Shown here piece by piece: positions 24,672 through 33,731 of a stretch of 64,000 nucleotides of DNA. The notes below the pieces were generated by a model that made no database searches, had not been told where the DNA came from, and worked only from the letters and a program-made list of their open reading frames with translations. How positions within the stretch are numbered: the first letter of the stretch is position 1; the number at the start of each line of letters is the position of its first letter. Position numbers and translations under genes: made by a program. This DNA comes from Oligoflexia bacterium (GTDB lineage Bacteria; Bdellovibrionota; UBA1018; CAIPTA01). The stretch lies in the NCBI GenBank assembly GCA_023954355.1, contig JAMLID010000014.1, positions 1 to 64,000 on the forward strand, in the 5' to 3' direction.

Positions 24672-25604
24672 ATGAAAAGAGCAAAAGTTACGGTTGTTGG
24701 TGGTGGCTTTGTCGGTAGTACAGCTGCACACTGGATTGCTTCTAAAGAACTAGCCGATGTCGTTTTAATCGACATCAATGGTGATATGGCTGCAGGTAAA
24801 GCCTTAGACTTAGCCCAGTCTGGTCCCGTTGAAGGCTTTGATGCAGATGTACAAGGAAGTAGCGATTATTCTTTGTCTGCAAACTCAGATGTGGTGATTA
24901 TCACCGCAGGCCTACCTCGTAAGCCCGGCATGAGTAGAGATGATCTTTTACTGACTAATGCAAAAATCGTTCGTGAGTGTGCTCAAAATGCTGCGAAGCA
25001 TTCTCCTAATGCGGTTTTGATTATTGTATCGAATCCACTAGATGCTATGTGCCACGTTGCTTTAGAAGCAAGTGGTTTCCCAAAAGAAAGAGTCATTGGT
25101 ATGGCTGGGGTATTAGATGGCGCTAGATTTCGTACCTTTATCGCCAGAGAGTTAGATGTATCAGTAGAAGATGTTGATGCATTTGTCTATGGCGGTCATG
25201 GTGACACCATGGTTCCTATGCCTAGGTATGTAACTGTTGGAGGGATTCCTCTTCCACAATTATTACCAAAAGATAAAATCGATGCTCTTGTTTCCCGTAC
25301 TGCTAAAGGTGGCGCAGAGATTGTGGGTCTTTTAAAAACAGGTTCTGCTTATTACGCCCCTTCTTCATCGGCAGTGCAAATGGCTGAAGCTATCATCAAA
25401 GATAAAAAGCGAATTCTGCCATGTGCTTGCTATTTGAGTGGCGAGTTTGGTGTTAAAGATTTGTATGTAGGCGTATTAGCAAAAATCGGCTCTAAAGGGA
25501 TCGAGCAAATTATGCCGATTGAAATGAACGATGAAGAAAAAGCTTTATTCTTAAAATCTGCATCGGCCGTACAAGAGCTAGTAGACGTATTAAAGAAAAA
25601 CTAA
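24672..25604 (+). CDS. mdh: Malate dehydrogenase (LDH-like type)
   Basis: 310 residues. NAD-binding loop [14 protein letters not shown], with an acidic D34 after strand 2 (VVLIDIN) favouring NAD. Substrate Arg residues in [11 protein letters not shown], which is the malate-type rather than lactate-type loop, and catalytic H176 in [10 protein letters not shown]. It oxidises malate to oxaloacetate in the TCA cycle. It leads an operon with sucC and sucD, spaced 22 bp and 2 bp, so three TCA steps are co-expressed. Confidence 0.97.
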   Translation: MKRAKVTVVGGGFVGSTAAHWIASKELADVVLIDINGDMAAGKALDLAQSGPVEGFDADVQGSSDYSLSANSDVVIITAGLPRKPGMSRDDLLLTNAKIVRECAQNAAKHSPNAVLIIVSNPLDAMCHVALEASGFPKERVIGMAGVLDGARFRTFIARELDVSVEDVDAFVYGGHGDTMVPMPRYVTVGGIPLPQLLPKDKIDALVSRTAKGGAEIVGLLKTGSAYYAPSSSAVQMAEAIIKDKKRILPCACYLSGEFGVKDLYVGVLAKIGSKGIEQIMPIEMNDEEKALFLKSASAVQELVDVLKKN

Positions 25605-25626
25605 AATAAGAGAGAGAGGGGATTCT

Positions 25627-26799
25627 GTGAATATTCATGAATATCAGGCTAAAGAGTTGTTTCGAAAAGAAGGGATCCCCACACCAAAAGGGAAAGTCGC
25701 TTTTACCGTTGACGAGGCCGTGGCGGCTGCTAAAGAGCTAGGCTCTTCTGTCTCTGTAGTAAAAGCACAGATTCACGCTGGTGGTAGAGGTAAGGGTGGT
25801 GGAGTAAAAGTAGCAAAATCGCTAGACGAAGTTCGTCAGTATGCCTCTCAAATTTTAGGAATGCAGTTAGTAACCCATCAAACGGGCCCTGAGGGTAAAG
25901 AAGTTAAAAAAGTATTAATCGAAGAGGGTTCAGCGATTGAGAAAGAGCTTTATCTTTCGATGATTTTAGACAGAGATACTTCTAGCTTGGCTTTTATTGC
26001 GAGCACAGAAGGCGGCATGGATATTGAAGAGGTTTCTGCAAAAACACCTGAGAAAATTCATACTATCTATGTGGATCCATCGGTGGGTTTTATGCCGTAC
26101 CATGGAAGAAAATTAGCAAACGCATATCAGTTCACAGACCCAAAACACCAAAAGCAAATCGCTATTTTAGGTGAAAAACTCTATAATTTTTATTTAAAGT
26201 ACGATTGCTCTCTTGTAGAGATAAACCCATTGATTATCAATAAAGCGGGAGATCTTCTTTCATTAGATGCGAAATTGAATTTTGAAGATAACGCCCTTTA
26301 TCGCCACCCAGAAATTACCGAATTAAGAGATTTAAACGAAGAAACTCCTGGAGAGATAGAAGCCTCTAAATATGAGCTTGCCTATATTTCTCTCGACGGT
26401 GAGATCGGCTGCATGGTGAATGGTGCGGGTTTAGCTATGGCCACGCTTGATATTATTAAACTTGCTGGCGGTTCACCTGCAAACTTTTTAGATGTGGGTG
26501 GCGGTGCAAGTAAAGAAAAAGTACAAGCGGCGTTTAAAATTATTTTATCAGACCCTAAAGTGCGCGCCATCATGGTAAATATTTTCGGCGGTATTATGAA
26601 GTGCGATATTATTGCAGAGGGTATTGTTGCTGCAGCTAAAGAGATGAATCTTAAAGTGCCTCTTGTGGTTAGGTTGCAAGGTACGAACGTAGAGCAAGGA
26701 AAACAAATTTTAGCCAATTCGAAATTAGCTATTATCCCTGCCGATGATTTAAAAGATGCAGCTGAAAAAGCTGTCGCTGCTGCGAAAGGAGCAAAGTAG
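25627..26799 (+). CDS. sucC: Succinyl-CoA synthetase beta subunit
   Basis: 390 residues with a GTG start at 25627 after GAGAGAGGGG. Begins [20 protein letters not shown], the hallmark of SucC. The ATP-grasp domain includes [16 protein letters not shown] and the metal-binding EINPLI. The C-terminal CoA-ligase domain has [11 protein letters not shown]. With SucD it converts succinyl-CoA to succinate while making ATP or GTP. Second gene of the mdh-sucCD operon. Confidence 0.98.
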   Translation: MNIHEYQAKELFRKEGIPTPKGKVAFTVDEAVAAAKELGSSVSVVKAQIHAGGRGKGGGVKVAKSLDEVRQYASQILGMQLVTHQTGPEGKEVKKVLIEEGSAIEKELYLSMILDRDTSSLAFIASTEGGMDIEEVSAKTPEKIHTIYVDPSVGFMPYHGRKLANAYQFTDPKHQKQIAILGEKLYNFYLKYDCSLVEINPLIINKAGDLLSLDAKLNFEDNALYRHPEITELRDLNEETPGEIEASKYELAYISLDGEIGCMVNGAGLAMATLDIIKLAGGSPANFLDVGGGASKEKVQAAFKIILSDPKVRAIMVNIFGGIMKCDIIAEGIVAAAKEMNLKVPLVVRLQGTNVEQGKQILANSKLAIIPADDLKDAAEKAVAAAKGAK

Positions 26800-26801
26800 T
26801 C

Positions 26802-27677
26802 ATGTCAATACTTGTAAATAAAGATACGAAAATCTTAGTTCAAGGGATTACAGGAAAGCACGGCTCTTTTCATGCTGAGCAGTGTTTAGCTTATGGTTCA
26901 AAAATTGTCGCTGGTGTTACTCCTGGTAAGGGCGGAACAAAGTTTCAAGATAAAGTACCTATTTTTAATTCTGTTGCCGAAGCTAAAGAAAAAACAGGAG
27001 CTACTGTATCTATGTTGTTTGTGCCTCCAGCATTTGCTGCTGATGCAATTGCTGAGAGTGTAGACGCTGGATTAGATCTTATCGTAGCAATTACTGAGGG
27101 GATTCCTGTAAATGATATGCTAAAAGTGAAGCAGTTCATGAAGGGTAAGAAAACTCGCTTGATTGGGCCAAACTGCCCAGGGGTAATTACACCTGATGAG
27201 TGCAAAATTGGAATCATGCCTGGTCATATTCATAAAAAAGGTAGTGTTGGCGTTTTATCTCGCTCAGGTACCTTAACCTACGAAGCAGTTTATCAATTAA
27301 CCCAAAGAGGTATTGGCCAAAGCTCTTGCGTGGGTATTGGTGGTGACCCAGTGAATGGGACTAACTTCATTGATGTGCTAGATCTTTTTAATCGTGATCC
27401 TGAAACAGAAGCTGTAATCATGATTGGTGAGATTGGCGGTAGTGCAGAAGAAAATGCTGCGGATTGGATTAAAGCCAATATGAAAAAACCTGTGGTCGCC
27501 TTTATTGCTGGATCAGCGGCACCTCCGGGAAGAAGAATGGGTCATGCTGGTGCGATTATCTCTGGGGGCAAAGGAACGGCTCAAGCAAAGTTTGATGCGC
27601 TAGAAAAGGCAGGGGTCACTATTTGTAGAACTCCGGCTGACTTAGGCTCGACCCTAGCTAAGCGTATTGGAAAATAA
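26802..27677 (+). CDS. sucD: Succinyl-CoA synthetase alpha subunit
   Basis: 291 residues. CoA-binding domain at the N-terminus ([16 protein letters not shown]), [10 protein letters not shown], and the phosphorylated His at H248 in [14 protein letters not shown]. It forms the alpha-beta enzyme with SucC, encoded 2 bp upstream. No convincing intrinsic terminator directly follows; a small gene with its own ribosome site starts 53 bp later. Confidence 0.98.
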   Translation: MSILVNKDTKILVQGITGKHGSFHAEQCLAYGSKIVAGVTPGKGGTKFQDKVPIFNSVAEAKEKTGATVSMLFVPPAFAADAIAESVDAGLDLIVAITEGIPVNDMLKVKQFMKGKKTRLIGPNCPGVITPDECKIGIMPGHIHKKGSVGVLSRSGTLTYEAVYQLTQRGIGQSSCVGIGGDPVNGTNFIDVLDLFNRDPETEAVIMIGEIGGSAEENAADWIKANMKKPVVAFIAGSAAPPGRRMGHAGAIISGGKGTAQAKFDALEKAGVTICRTPADLGSTLAKRIGK

Positions 27678-27730
27678 GCCAAGATCGTAGAAAAATGGCG
27701 AACTCTTTGTTCTCTTGGAGGCACTAAAAG

Positions 27731-27835
27731 ATGTACTTCTTCTTTGGATTTCTTGTTATTTTTCACGCTCTCATGGTGCAGTGGGGAGAAAGATTGTTTT
27801 GGGAAGCTGCAGCAAAGAAATCAGACTCTCCATAA
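27731..27835 (+). CDS. Possible 34-residue membrane protein
   Basis: ATG at 27731 is preceded by GGAGG at 27717-27721 with 9-base spacing. The 34 codons read MYFFFGFLVIFHALMVQWGE and then a short charged tail with WEAAAKK. The first 17 or so residues form one transmembrane segment, the rest an amphipathic stretch. It may be co-transcribed with sucD. The gap from 27678 to 28074 otherwise contains a weak 8-bp stem near 27869-27892 and the ndk promoter region. The call rests on ribosome site and composition alone. Confidence 0.45.
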   Translation: MYFFFGFLVIFHALMVQWGERLFWEAAAKKSDSP

Positions 27836-27987
27836 GACTACCTCTAAGCCTTTAAGAAGTACCAGAATGCGAAGAATTTTCGTCTTCTTTGCGCCTTGTC
27901 AGCTACGGTTTCTGTAAAGTGAATTCAAGGTTTGGTCTTAATAAAATTAGAGGATTGTAAAGAAATGAGTAAATTAGGTTCAAATGC

Positions 27988-28046
27988 TTGAACTCAGAAC
28001 CATTTTTGCCATATATAGAGAAAAGATTTCTCCCGTGATGGGAGAA
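27988..28046 (+). promoter_or_regulatory. Putative ndk promoter and leader hairpin
   Basis: TTGAAC (27988-27993) and TATATA (28012-28017) are 18 bp apart. Just after, TTCTCCC (28028-28034) pairs perfectly with GGGAGAA (28040-28046) around GTGAT, about 28 nt before the ndk ATG. The hairpin would lie in the transcript leader. Confidence 0.45.
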
Positions 28047-28074
28047 TAACATTGAGATTTTTAAGGAGAAACGA

Positions 28075-28503
28075 ATGGCTACAGAAATGACCTTTTCGAT
28101 AATTAAACCAAATGCAGTAAAGAAAAACGTAATCGGAAAGATTATTTCTCGTTTTGAAGATAACGGGATTGAAGTTGTGGCGAGCAAAATGGTTCGTCTT
28201 TCAAAAGAAAAAACAGAAGGTTTTTATATTGAACATAAAGACAGACCTTTTTTTGATAGCTTAGTTCGTTTTATGACCAGTGGTCCACTTATGTTGATGG
28301 TTCTAAAGGGCGAAAACGTAGTTACAAAAAATAGAGAAATTATGGGGGCCACCGATCCATCTAAAGCTGCCGAAGGTACTATCAGAAAAGATTTTGCTGA
28401 TTCTATTGAAGCAAATGCGGTTCATGGAAGTGATTCTCCTACTTCTGCGCAAAGAGAGATTGCATATTTCTTTGATAAAAATGAAGTTTGTTTAAGAGAT
28501 TAA
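28075..28503 (+). CDS. ndk: Nucleoside diphosphate kinase
   Basis: 142 residues, full length. Starts with [13 protein letters not shown]; the phosphorylated His is H117 in [16 protein letters not shown]. It balances nucleoside triphosphates in the cytoplasm by phosphate transfer through the His. Good ribosome site (AAGGAG). It is followed 8 bp later by nadE and probably co-transcribed. Confidence 0.98.
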   Translation: MATEMTFSIIKPNAVKKNVIGKIISRFEDNGIEVVASKMVRLSKEKTEGFYIEHKDRPFFDSLVRFMTSGPLMLMVLKGENVVTKNREIMGATDPSKAAEGTIRKDFADSIEANAVHGSDSPTSAQREIAYFFDKNEVCLRD

Positions 28504-28511
28504 GTTAAACC

Positions 28512-30194
28512 GTGAAGATTTCTCTAGTTCCAGCCAATGCTACTATTGGTAATTATGAGAAAAATCTTCACGAGCATTTTGAAATCATTCAAAAAATTAC
28601 TAAAAAAGCTCAGGTAGACTTGATTGTCTTCCCTGAGCTTTCTTCTTTTGGGTATGCGCCAAAAGATCTCTTATATTACGAAAAATATTTATCTGAATAT
28701 TTTTTGGCTCTAGAAAAGTTTCAAGAAAAAGTGGCAAAAGAATTTTCGAACTTGGCGGTTCTTTTTGGAGGTATCGCTAGAGTTTCTCCATTCGGTGAAA
28801 AAAAAGCCGCGACTTTTCATGGTTTAGCAAATGTAGCATATTTTATTCAGGGCGATCGGCGAGAGTTGCGTGGAAAAACTTTGATCCCTTTTTACGATAT
28901 TTTTACAGAGTCTAGATATTTTGACTCGGCACTTTTTTGGGATAAAAACAGAGCAAAGCCTATCGACTATAAAGGTAAAAAAATAGGTGTGCTTATTTGT
29001 GAAGACTCTTGGTTTTCTACGAACTTAAGCAATCAAAGAGTACATCAACTAGATCCCGTTGATGAGCTTCTAAAAAGTAATCCTGACTTATTGATTAATC
29101 TATCAGCTTCTCCCTTTGAAAAAACAAAACTAGAAAGAAGGCGAGACGAAATCAAAACAGCAGCGCAAAGAATAAAAAAACCTATATTTTATGTGAATCG
29201 TTCCGGGGCACAAGATGAAGTCATTTTTGATGCCGATTGTTTTGCTTACTCGTCTAATGGTGAGCTTATCGATGAAGGGAAGCGTTTTACTAGTACTTCT
29301 TTAGAAGTTTCAATAGAGCAAAAAAGCAAAAAAGCAGAAAAGGTAGATGAGTGCGAAGATATTTATTCTGCTTTAGTTTACGGAATTAGAGAGTATTTTA
29401 GAAAAAGTGGATTCACACAAGCTGTACTTGGTTTATCGGGCGGTATTGATTCTGCTCTAGTTGCTACACTTGCCGTAGATGCCTTGGGAGCTGAGAACGT
29501 ACAGGGAATAGCGATGCCTTCTAAATTTTCTTCTTCTCACTCACTAGAAGATGCAGAAATTTTGGCTAAAAATCTAAAGATTCGTTTACAGTATTTTCCG
29601 ATTAAAATGTTACATTCTACTTTAGACTTAGCGCTGCAGCCATTTTTTACTGGTCAGAAAGCTGATGAAACAGAAGAGAATATACAGTCACGTCTTCGTG
29701 GAGTTGTCGTGATGGCCTTTGCTAATAAATTTCGTTCTCTTGCTTTAGCTACAGGTAACAAAAGTGAATTGTCTATGGGGTATTCTACGATATATGGCGA
29801 TATGTGCGGAGCGCTTTTGCCTATTGGTGATCTTTGGAAAGAAGACGTATATCGATTGGCAAACTATATTAATCAGAAAGAAGAGCGAATACCGCAAAGA
29901 AGTATTACAAAAGAGCCGTCGGCAGAATTAAGACCGAACCAAAAAGACCAAGATAGTTTACCGCCTTACGAAAAGCTAGATCCGATTTTGGCAGAGCTTA
30001 TTGAGCAAGAAAAAACTGTACAAGAAGTTTATGAAGGTCAGAAAGAAATGAATTTTTCCTTAGAAGAAATCGAAAAGTTAAAAAGAAAAATTATTCAAAA
30101 TGAATACAAGCGTTTTCAATCGCCACCTATTTTAAAGGTATCTCGAAGAGCCTTTGGTAGTGGTAGGCAAGTACCAATTAATTATTATTTTTAA
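28512..30194 (+). CDS. nadE: Glutamine-dependent NAD+ synthase
   Basis: 560 residues with a GTG start at 28512, 8 bp after ndk. The N-terminal carbon-nitrogen hydrolase (glutaminase) domain has the triad E42 (FPELSSFGY), K122 (LRGKTLIPF) and C163 (VLICEDSWF). The C-terminal synthetase domain has the PP-loop SGGIDS at 309-314 and ATGNKSELSMGYSTIYGDMCG. It converts nicotinate adenine dinucleotide to NAD+ with glutamine as nitrogen donor. Length fits the two-domain form of Gram-negative bacteria. Confidence 0.97.
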   Translation: MKISLVPANATIGNYEKNLHEHFEIIQKITKKAQVDLIVFPELSSFGYAPKDLLYYEKYLSEYFLALEKFQEKVAKEFSNLAVLFGGIARVSPFGEKKAATFHGLANVAYFIQGDRRELRGKTLIPFYDIFTESRYFDSALFWDKNRAKPIDYKGKKIGVLICEDSWFSTNLSNQRVHQLDPVDELLKSNPDLLINLSASPFEKTKLERRRDEIKTAAQRIKKPIFYVNRSGAQDEVIFDADCFAYSSNGELIDEGKRFTSTSLEVSIEQKSKKAEKVDECEDIYSALVYGIREYFRKSGFTQAVLGLSGGIDSALVATLAVDALGAENVQGIAMPSKFSSSHSLEDAEILAKNLKIRLQYFPIKMLHSTLDLALQPFFTGQKADETEENIQSRLRGVVVMAFANKFRSLALATGNKSELSMGYSTIYGDMCGALLPIGDLWKEDVYRLANYINQKEERIPQRSITKEPSAELRPNQKDQDSLPPYEKLDPILAELIEQEKTVQEVYEGQKEMNFSLEEIEKLKRKIIQNEYKRFQSPPILKVSRRAFGSGRQVPINYYF

Positions 30195-30285
30195 AGCTCT
30201 TTTGACTTTAAAAAAACACGATCAGATTACTTGACTTAAATCTTTGATATTAAAGGTTTATTTAGCAAAGTAGAGTTTTTATTAT

Positions 30286-30564
30286 TTGGTATCTTTAAAA
30301 TTTCATAGCGAATTGGCCGATAAAGCTCGCCTAAAATATGAAACAGAAAAAACATATTTAACTCTTCATAAAAGTTTATTTGAGAATCCAGATAAAGCAA
30401 AAGCGAATGAGCGAAAAAATAGAGTACCTATTGTATACGCATGCACACAGTTGCTAGATGAAAAGTATGCAGACTTAATATTTTATATGGAACAACCGAC
30501 AAATGGCTCTAGTGGTAAAAAGAATCCAAAAAGTAATAAAACCTTAGAAAAAACTGAGCTATAA
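30286..30564 (+). CDS. Hypothetical protein, possible TTG start
   Basis: 92 residues if started at the TTG at 30286; the frame opens after a TAG at 30271 and has no ATG near the start, so the start is uncertain. The product is charged and helical (SELADKARLKYETEKTYLTLHKSL), with a central LLDEKYADLIFYME and a Lys/Asn-rich tail. No signal peptide or known domain. It lies 92 bp after nadE and just before a terminator that mainly serves the convergent gene. Confidence 0.4.
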   Translation: MVSLKFHSELADKARLKYETEKTYLTLHKSLFENPDKAKANERKNRVPIVYACTQLLDEKYADLIFYMEQPTNGSSGKKNPKSNKTLEKTEL

Positions 30565-30594
30565 AAAGCGGGCCTCTCTCATGAAAAGACCCGC
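30563..30594 (-). terminator. Intrinsic terminator (minus strand)
   Basis: On the minus strand GCGGGTCT pairs with AGGCCCGC (one G-T wobble) and is followed by TTTTT. It lies 9 bp after the stop of the gene at 30603 and probably also stops plus-strand transcripts. Confidence 0.75.
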
Positions 30595-30602
30595 CTAGAG
30601 TT

Positions 30603-31871
30603 TTACTCTCCTAAAGAAGCTTCTCGTATAAAGCGATCAAACAAATTGAGTACACGGTCAGATGGCTCTATATTTGGATGACGCTCTTGATAGACTTCTT
30701 TAGCTCTTCGAAGCATAGGCTCCGAAAATCGTCCTAAAGATTTTGCTGAAAATTTTTCTCCCTCTTGTGAAACTTTTTGGATAATGGTGTTTTCGTCAGT
30801 ATCCAAAAGAATTTCAATTCTTCCCACAAAAGATCGAACGAGTTTTTCTGGTGCAGGGTTCATTTCAAGAGGTAATACTTCATCTACTTCTGCTCTTGGC
30901 AAAATATAGAGAAGTCTTAAGCCTGGAACTTTCAAATAACCATGCTCCCATGTATCAAGCATAGCAACGGCTTCGTCATTTTTAAGGCCTGAATCTACCA
31001 GGGCAGAAACAATAGATGTTTTTGCAACTTTAGCATCCATTCCAATTGCATGAGACTTTAAGAGCTGAAGCTCATAAGCGCTAATTCTCTCTGGGTAAAT
31101 CGAAATCTCATTTAATAGACGAATGGTTTTAGATTGACCCAGCGAATTTACATGTACTAAGAAAGCGGCTTGAGGTGTAGAGCGATAATTCTGTGCTTGT
31201 AGCTTTAGGTTGCCTTTAGTAGAGGTAATATCGATTTTCGGTTGAAAGCGACCTATGCCTCTATAGAAAATAAACTTTTCTATTTCTTGGTTTGTTTTCA
31301 CTAAATTTGAATCTACATTTCTCGCGTGTCCGTAGATATTACCAGCATCAACATATGGTAAATTACCATTTGTTTCTGCAAGAATTTCTACTTGAAACTG
31401 AGAATGCCCATCTTTCACCTGACGAATCGTTTCTCTTGTGGGAGACGTTTTTACCGGTGCTGGGTAGGTTTCAGTAATGATCCCTTCAGGAAAGTGCACA
31501 TCTACGGTCACTTTTTCTTTATCGTTGCCGTAAAAATAGATCACAGGGGTTTCCATTTTTTGGGTAATTACGTTTTGATTAAAGAAGTCGTCGTAGGGTG
31601 GGCAAAACTTTTGCCGACAGGGTTCAAGTCGAGTATCTATCAGAGAACTTGCCAATTCTACCGCAGTAGGTATGGGTTGTGTTTCTCCAAAAGAGTGAAC
31701 AAATTCAGGTAGTACTTCATCTTCATGATACATTCCGTGCTGGGTTACCCCATTAGAACCTACCAAAGAAGTGAATGTTCCCCACTCATGAGCAATATAG
31801 TCTGCCTGTGCTAAGTTCATTAGCCCAGGGCTTATCGCCAGAGTAAGTAGTAGTTGTTTATAGAGTTTCAT
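30603..31871 (-). CDS. Secreted AHEWGTF-family protein, unknown function
   Basis: 422 residues; signal peptide about 1-23 (LAQA). The mature N-terminus reads YIAHEWGTFTSLVGSNG, a motif I recognise from uncharacterised secreted proteins of several phyla. The middle is beta-rich (VIYFYGNDKEKVTVDVHFPEG), and the C-terminal half is helical with LLYILPRAEVDEVLPLEMNP and PEKLVRSFVGRIEIL. Two cysteines lie close together (PCRQKFCPPYDD). Divergent from a LysR-type gene with a strong palindrome between them, so likely its target. Function unknown. Confidence 0.7.
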   Translation of the reverse strand: MKLYKQLLLTLAISPGLMNLAQADYIAHEWGTFTSLVGSNGVTQHGMYHEDEVLPEFVHSFGETQPIPTAVELASSLIDTRLEPCRQKFCPPYDDFFNQNVITQKMETPVIYFYGNDKEKVTVDVHFPEGIITETYPAPVKTSPTRETIRQVKDGHSQFQVEILAETNGNLPYVDAGNIYGHARNVDSNLVKTNQEIEKFIFYRGIGRFQPKIDITSTKGNLKLQAQNYRSTPQAAFLVHVNSLGQSKTIRLLNEISIYPERISAYELQLLKSHAIGMDAKVAKTSIVSALVDSGLKNDEAVAMLDTWEHGYLKVPGLRLLYILPRAEVDEVLPLEMNPAPEKLVRSFVGRIEILLDTDENTIIQKVSQEGEKFSAKSLGRFSEPMLRRAKEVYQERHPNIEPSDRVLNLFDRFIREASLGE

Positions 31872-31947
31872 GGTCTTTTTCCTTTCTGTTTATGAGGTTC
31901 TTATTTTTGACAAGCTATTCTCTTGTGTTGAGAAAAAAAATTGAATA

Positions 31948-31978
31948 AAAGGAATCCTTTGTTTCCTAAAAGGAAACA
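31948..31978. promoter_or_regulatory. Double palindrome, probable LysR operator
   Basis: TGTTTCC (31960-31966), spacer TAAAA, GGAAACA (31972-31978) is a perfect inverted repeat 12 bp before the LysR GTG. Overlapping it on the left, AAAGGA-A-TCCTTT (31948-31960) is a second palindrome. The site lies in the 119-bp spacer between the divergent LysR and AHEWGTF genes, the usual place for a LysR binding site. Confidence 0.65.
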
Positions 31979-31990
31979 GAAGGGGGCGTC

Positions 31991-32863
31991 GTGAATTTTC
32001 GCAGATTAGAGTATTTTCATGTTTTAGCAAAATTGGGAAATATGCATAAAGCTAGTGAGCTTTTGCATGTGAGTCCTTCAGCTCTTTCTAAGGCGATGAA
32101 AAACTTAGAAGAAGAGCTTGGTGTTTCGCTCTGGATTCGTGAAGGCAAAATGCTTCGTTTGACCGATGTTGGTCTGGCTCTATTATATAAAACAAACGCG
32201 CTGATTGATGAGTTAGGGCAATTAAAAGAGAGTCTTTTAGACAGGCAAAAAGTGGCTCCTTTAAAAATCGGAACCTTCGAAGTGTTCTCGACATATTTTT
32301 TGTCTTTTATGAAGCAGTTCGACCAAAATATATCTCTCGAGCTTCACGAACTTCTTCCGGGAGAGATTGAAAAATATTGCGAGTCTAAGCAAATTGATTT
32401 CGGCATAACCTATATGCCTATCCCACATTCAAGCTTAGATTATCTAAAGGTATGCTCCATAGAGATGGGAGTTTATGCTCGCAAGGGTTGTTTTGAAAAT
32501 CTCTCACCTCAAGAGTTGCCATTCGTTGTTCCAGTGATGCCTTTACAAGGAGTGCCCACAAAAGTACGTGGTTTAGATGGTTGGCCAGAAGATGCCTATG
32601 AGAGAAGTGTAAAGCATCGGGTGACATTAATGGAGTCAGCTTTAGAGCTATGCCGTCAAGGGTTAGTGGTTGGATATTTTCCTAATTTTATCGTTCGAGA
32701 GCACAATAAGCGAGTTAGTGATGAGTTTCAGCTAGAAAGACGAAAGACTCCATATCCAGGAAGAATCTGTAGTTCTGATGTTTTCATAGTGAAGAGAAAG
32801 TCTATGGAAGAAAATATTTGGATGAAAAAACTTGCTAAGGCTTTGCGGCTGATTTGTCGTTGA
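31991..32863 (+). CDS. LysR-family transcriptional regulator
   Basis: 290 residues with a GTG start at 31991 after AGGGGG. The N-terminal winged HTH (about 1-60: FHVLAKLGNMHKASELLHVSPSALSKAMKNLEEELG) is followed by a LysR effector domain (about 88-290). It is divergent from the AHEWGTF protein gene, and a double palindrome lies just upstream of its start, so autoregulation and control of the divergent gene are likely. Effector unknown. Confidence 0.88.
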   Translation: MNFRRLEYFHVLAKLGNMHKASELLHVSPSALSKAMKNLEEELGVSLWIREGKMLRLTDVGLALLYKTNALIDELGQLKESLLDRQKVAPLKIGTFEVFSTYFLSFMKQFDQNISLELHELLPGEIEKYCESKQIDFGITYMPIPHSSLDYLKVCSIEMGVYARKGCFENLSPQELPFVVPVMPLQGVPTKVRGLDGWPEDAYERSVKHRVTLMESALELCRQGLVVGYFPNFIVREHNKRVSDEFQLERRKTPYPGRICSSDVFIVKRKSMEENIWMKKLAKALRLICR

Positions 32864-32939
32864 GATTTTTAAGAGAATTCGGTAAATATCCCTTTGCGTT
32901 TAAGAGCCTACGTTTCTATTAAGGCAAAAAGAATAAAAT

Positions 32940-32967
32940 TTGGATTTTTTTTTGTTTCGATTAGAAT
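32940..32967 (+). promoter_or_regulatory. Putative sigma70 promoter
   Basis: TTGGAT (32940-32945) and TAGAAT (32962-32967) with a 16-bp T-rich spacer, about 75 bp before the ATG at 33042. Confidence 0.4.
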
Positions 32968-33041
32968 GAATGCAGACTTTACGTAAACGAAAAATATGCC
33001 ACTATTTTGGCGAGGGTTAAAATTAGAATCAGGAGATGCTC

Positions 33042-33479
33042 ATGAGTTTGGATATGAAAAATATTGCGAAAAAAATTGGTAAACTAGAATCAACATTAAA
33101 GCAAAAAATTGAATCTGGAGCTCTTTTCAATGAAATGAAAAGTTTTGCTGGCGGACAAACAAAACTTTTAAAGCAAAAAGTAAAAAGCTCAAAAGATGCA
33201 AAAAAGGTTGCGTCTTTTATCAATCAAAGAAAAAAACAAGTAGAAAAAATGGCAGCTGCGCTACCTAAGGATGTAAGTAATTGGAAAAAATACATTCAAG
33301 CACAGAGAAAAGAATTAGAAAAAATCGGTAACCAATTATTGAAGCAGGCAAAAGAAGGGAAGCTTAACTCTAAGTCACTTCGCTCTACCCTTAAGTCTGT
33401 AAGTAAAAAAACAACAACTACCAAAAAGAGAACCTCTAAAAAGGCAGCGGGAACAAGAGCAAAAGCGAAAAAGAAATAA
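33042..33479 (+). CDS. Lys-rich histone-H1-like protein
   Basis: 145 residues from the ATG at 33042, preceded by AGGAG; another ATG 6 bases upstream would fall too near that site. Residues 1-105 are helical and probably coiled (MKNIAKKIGKLESTLKQKIE, KKVASFINQRKKQVEKM). Residues about 115-145 are an H1-like tail rich in Lys, Thr and Ala (KKTTTTKKRTSKKAAGTRAKAKKK). No signal peptide. Such tails bind nucleic acid, so a nucleoid-associated role is plausible but only by composition. It is monocistronic with a terminator behind it. Confidence 0.65.
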   Translation: MSLDMKNIAKKIGKLESTLKQKIESGALFNEMKSFAGGQTKLLKQKVKSSKDAKKVASFINQRKKQVEKMAAALPKDVSNWKKYIQAQRKELEKIGNQLLKQAKEGKLNSKSLRSTLKSVSKKTTTTKKRTSKKAAGTRAKAKKK

Positions 33480-33501
33480 GACAAAAAATCGCAGAATTTC
33501 T

Positions 33502-33535
33502 AAGGGCTAAGACTTAGCGTCTTGGCCCTTTACTG
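33502..33535 (+). terminator. Intrinsic terminator
   Basis: AAGGGCTAAGAC (33502-33513) and GTCTTGGCCCTT (33519-33530) form a 12-bp stem with one G-T wobble and a TTAGC loop, followed by a short T-rich stretch. It is 22 bp after the Lys-rich gene. Confidence 0.8.
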
Positions 33536-33655
33536 TTTAAGACTTTTGCACTGTTTAAAAGTTCTTCAGATAATTCTAAAGAAATAGCGATAGTGAAATT
33601 AACACAGTCTTTTTTATCGTAAAAAACCCTTTATTTTTAAATACTTAAAATGACT

Positions 33656-33683
33656 TGTTTTTCTTAACACTTTAAGAAAAACA
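33656..33683. promoter_or_regulatory. 11-bp perfect inverted repeat before 33732 gene
   Basis: TGTTTTTCTTA (33656-33666) and TAAGAAAAACA (33673-33683) with a 6-base spacer, 48 bp upstream of the ATG. No T run follows, so it looks more like an operator than a terminator. The 252-bp gap from 33480 to 33731 otherwise holds the terminator at 33502 and AT-rich sequence. Confidence 0.5.
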
Positions 33684-33731
33684 GGTACAAGGCTTGCATT
33701 TATTTTTCAGATCTCTAGGGGATGTTTTTAA

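Noticed and set aside
30286..30564. Part of nadE or a fused domain
   Set aside because: Stops separate the frames and nadE has its complete C-terminus, so it is treated as an independent weak gene call.
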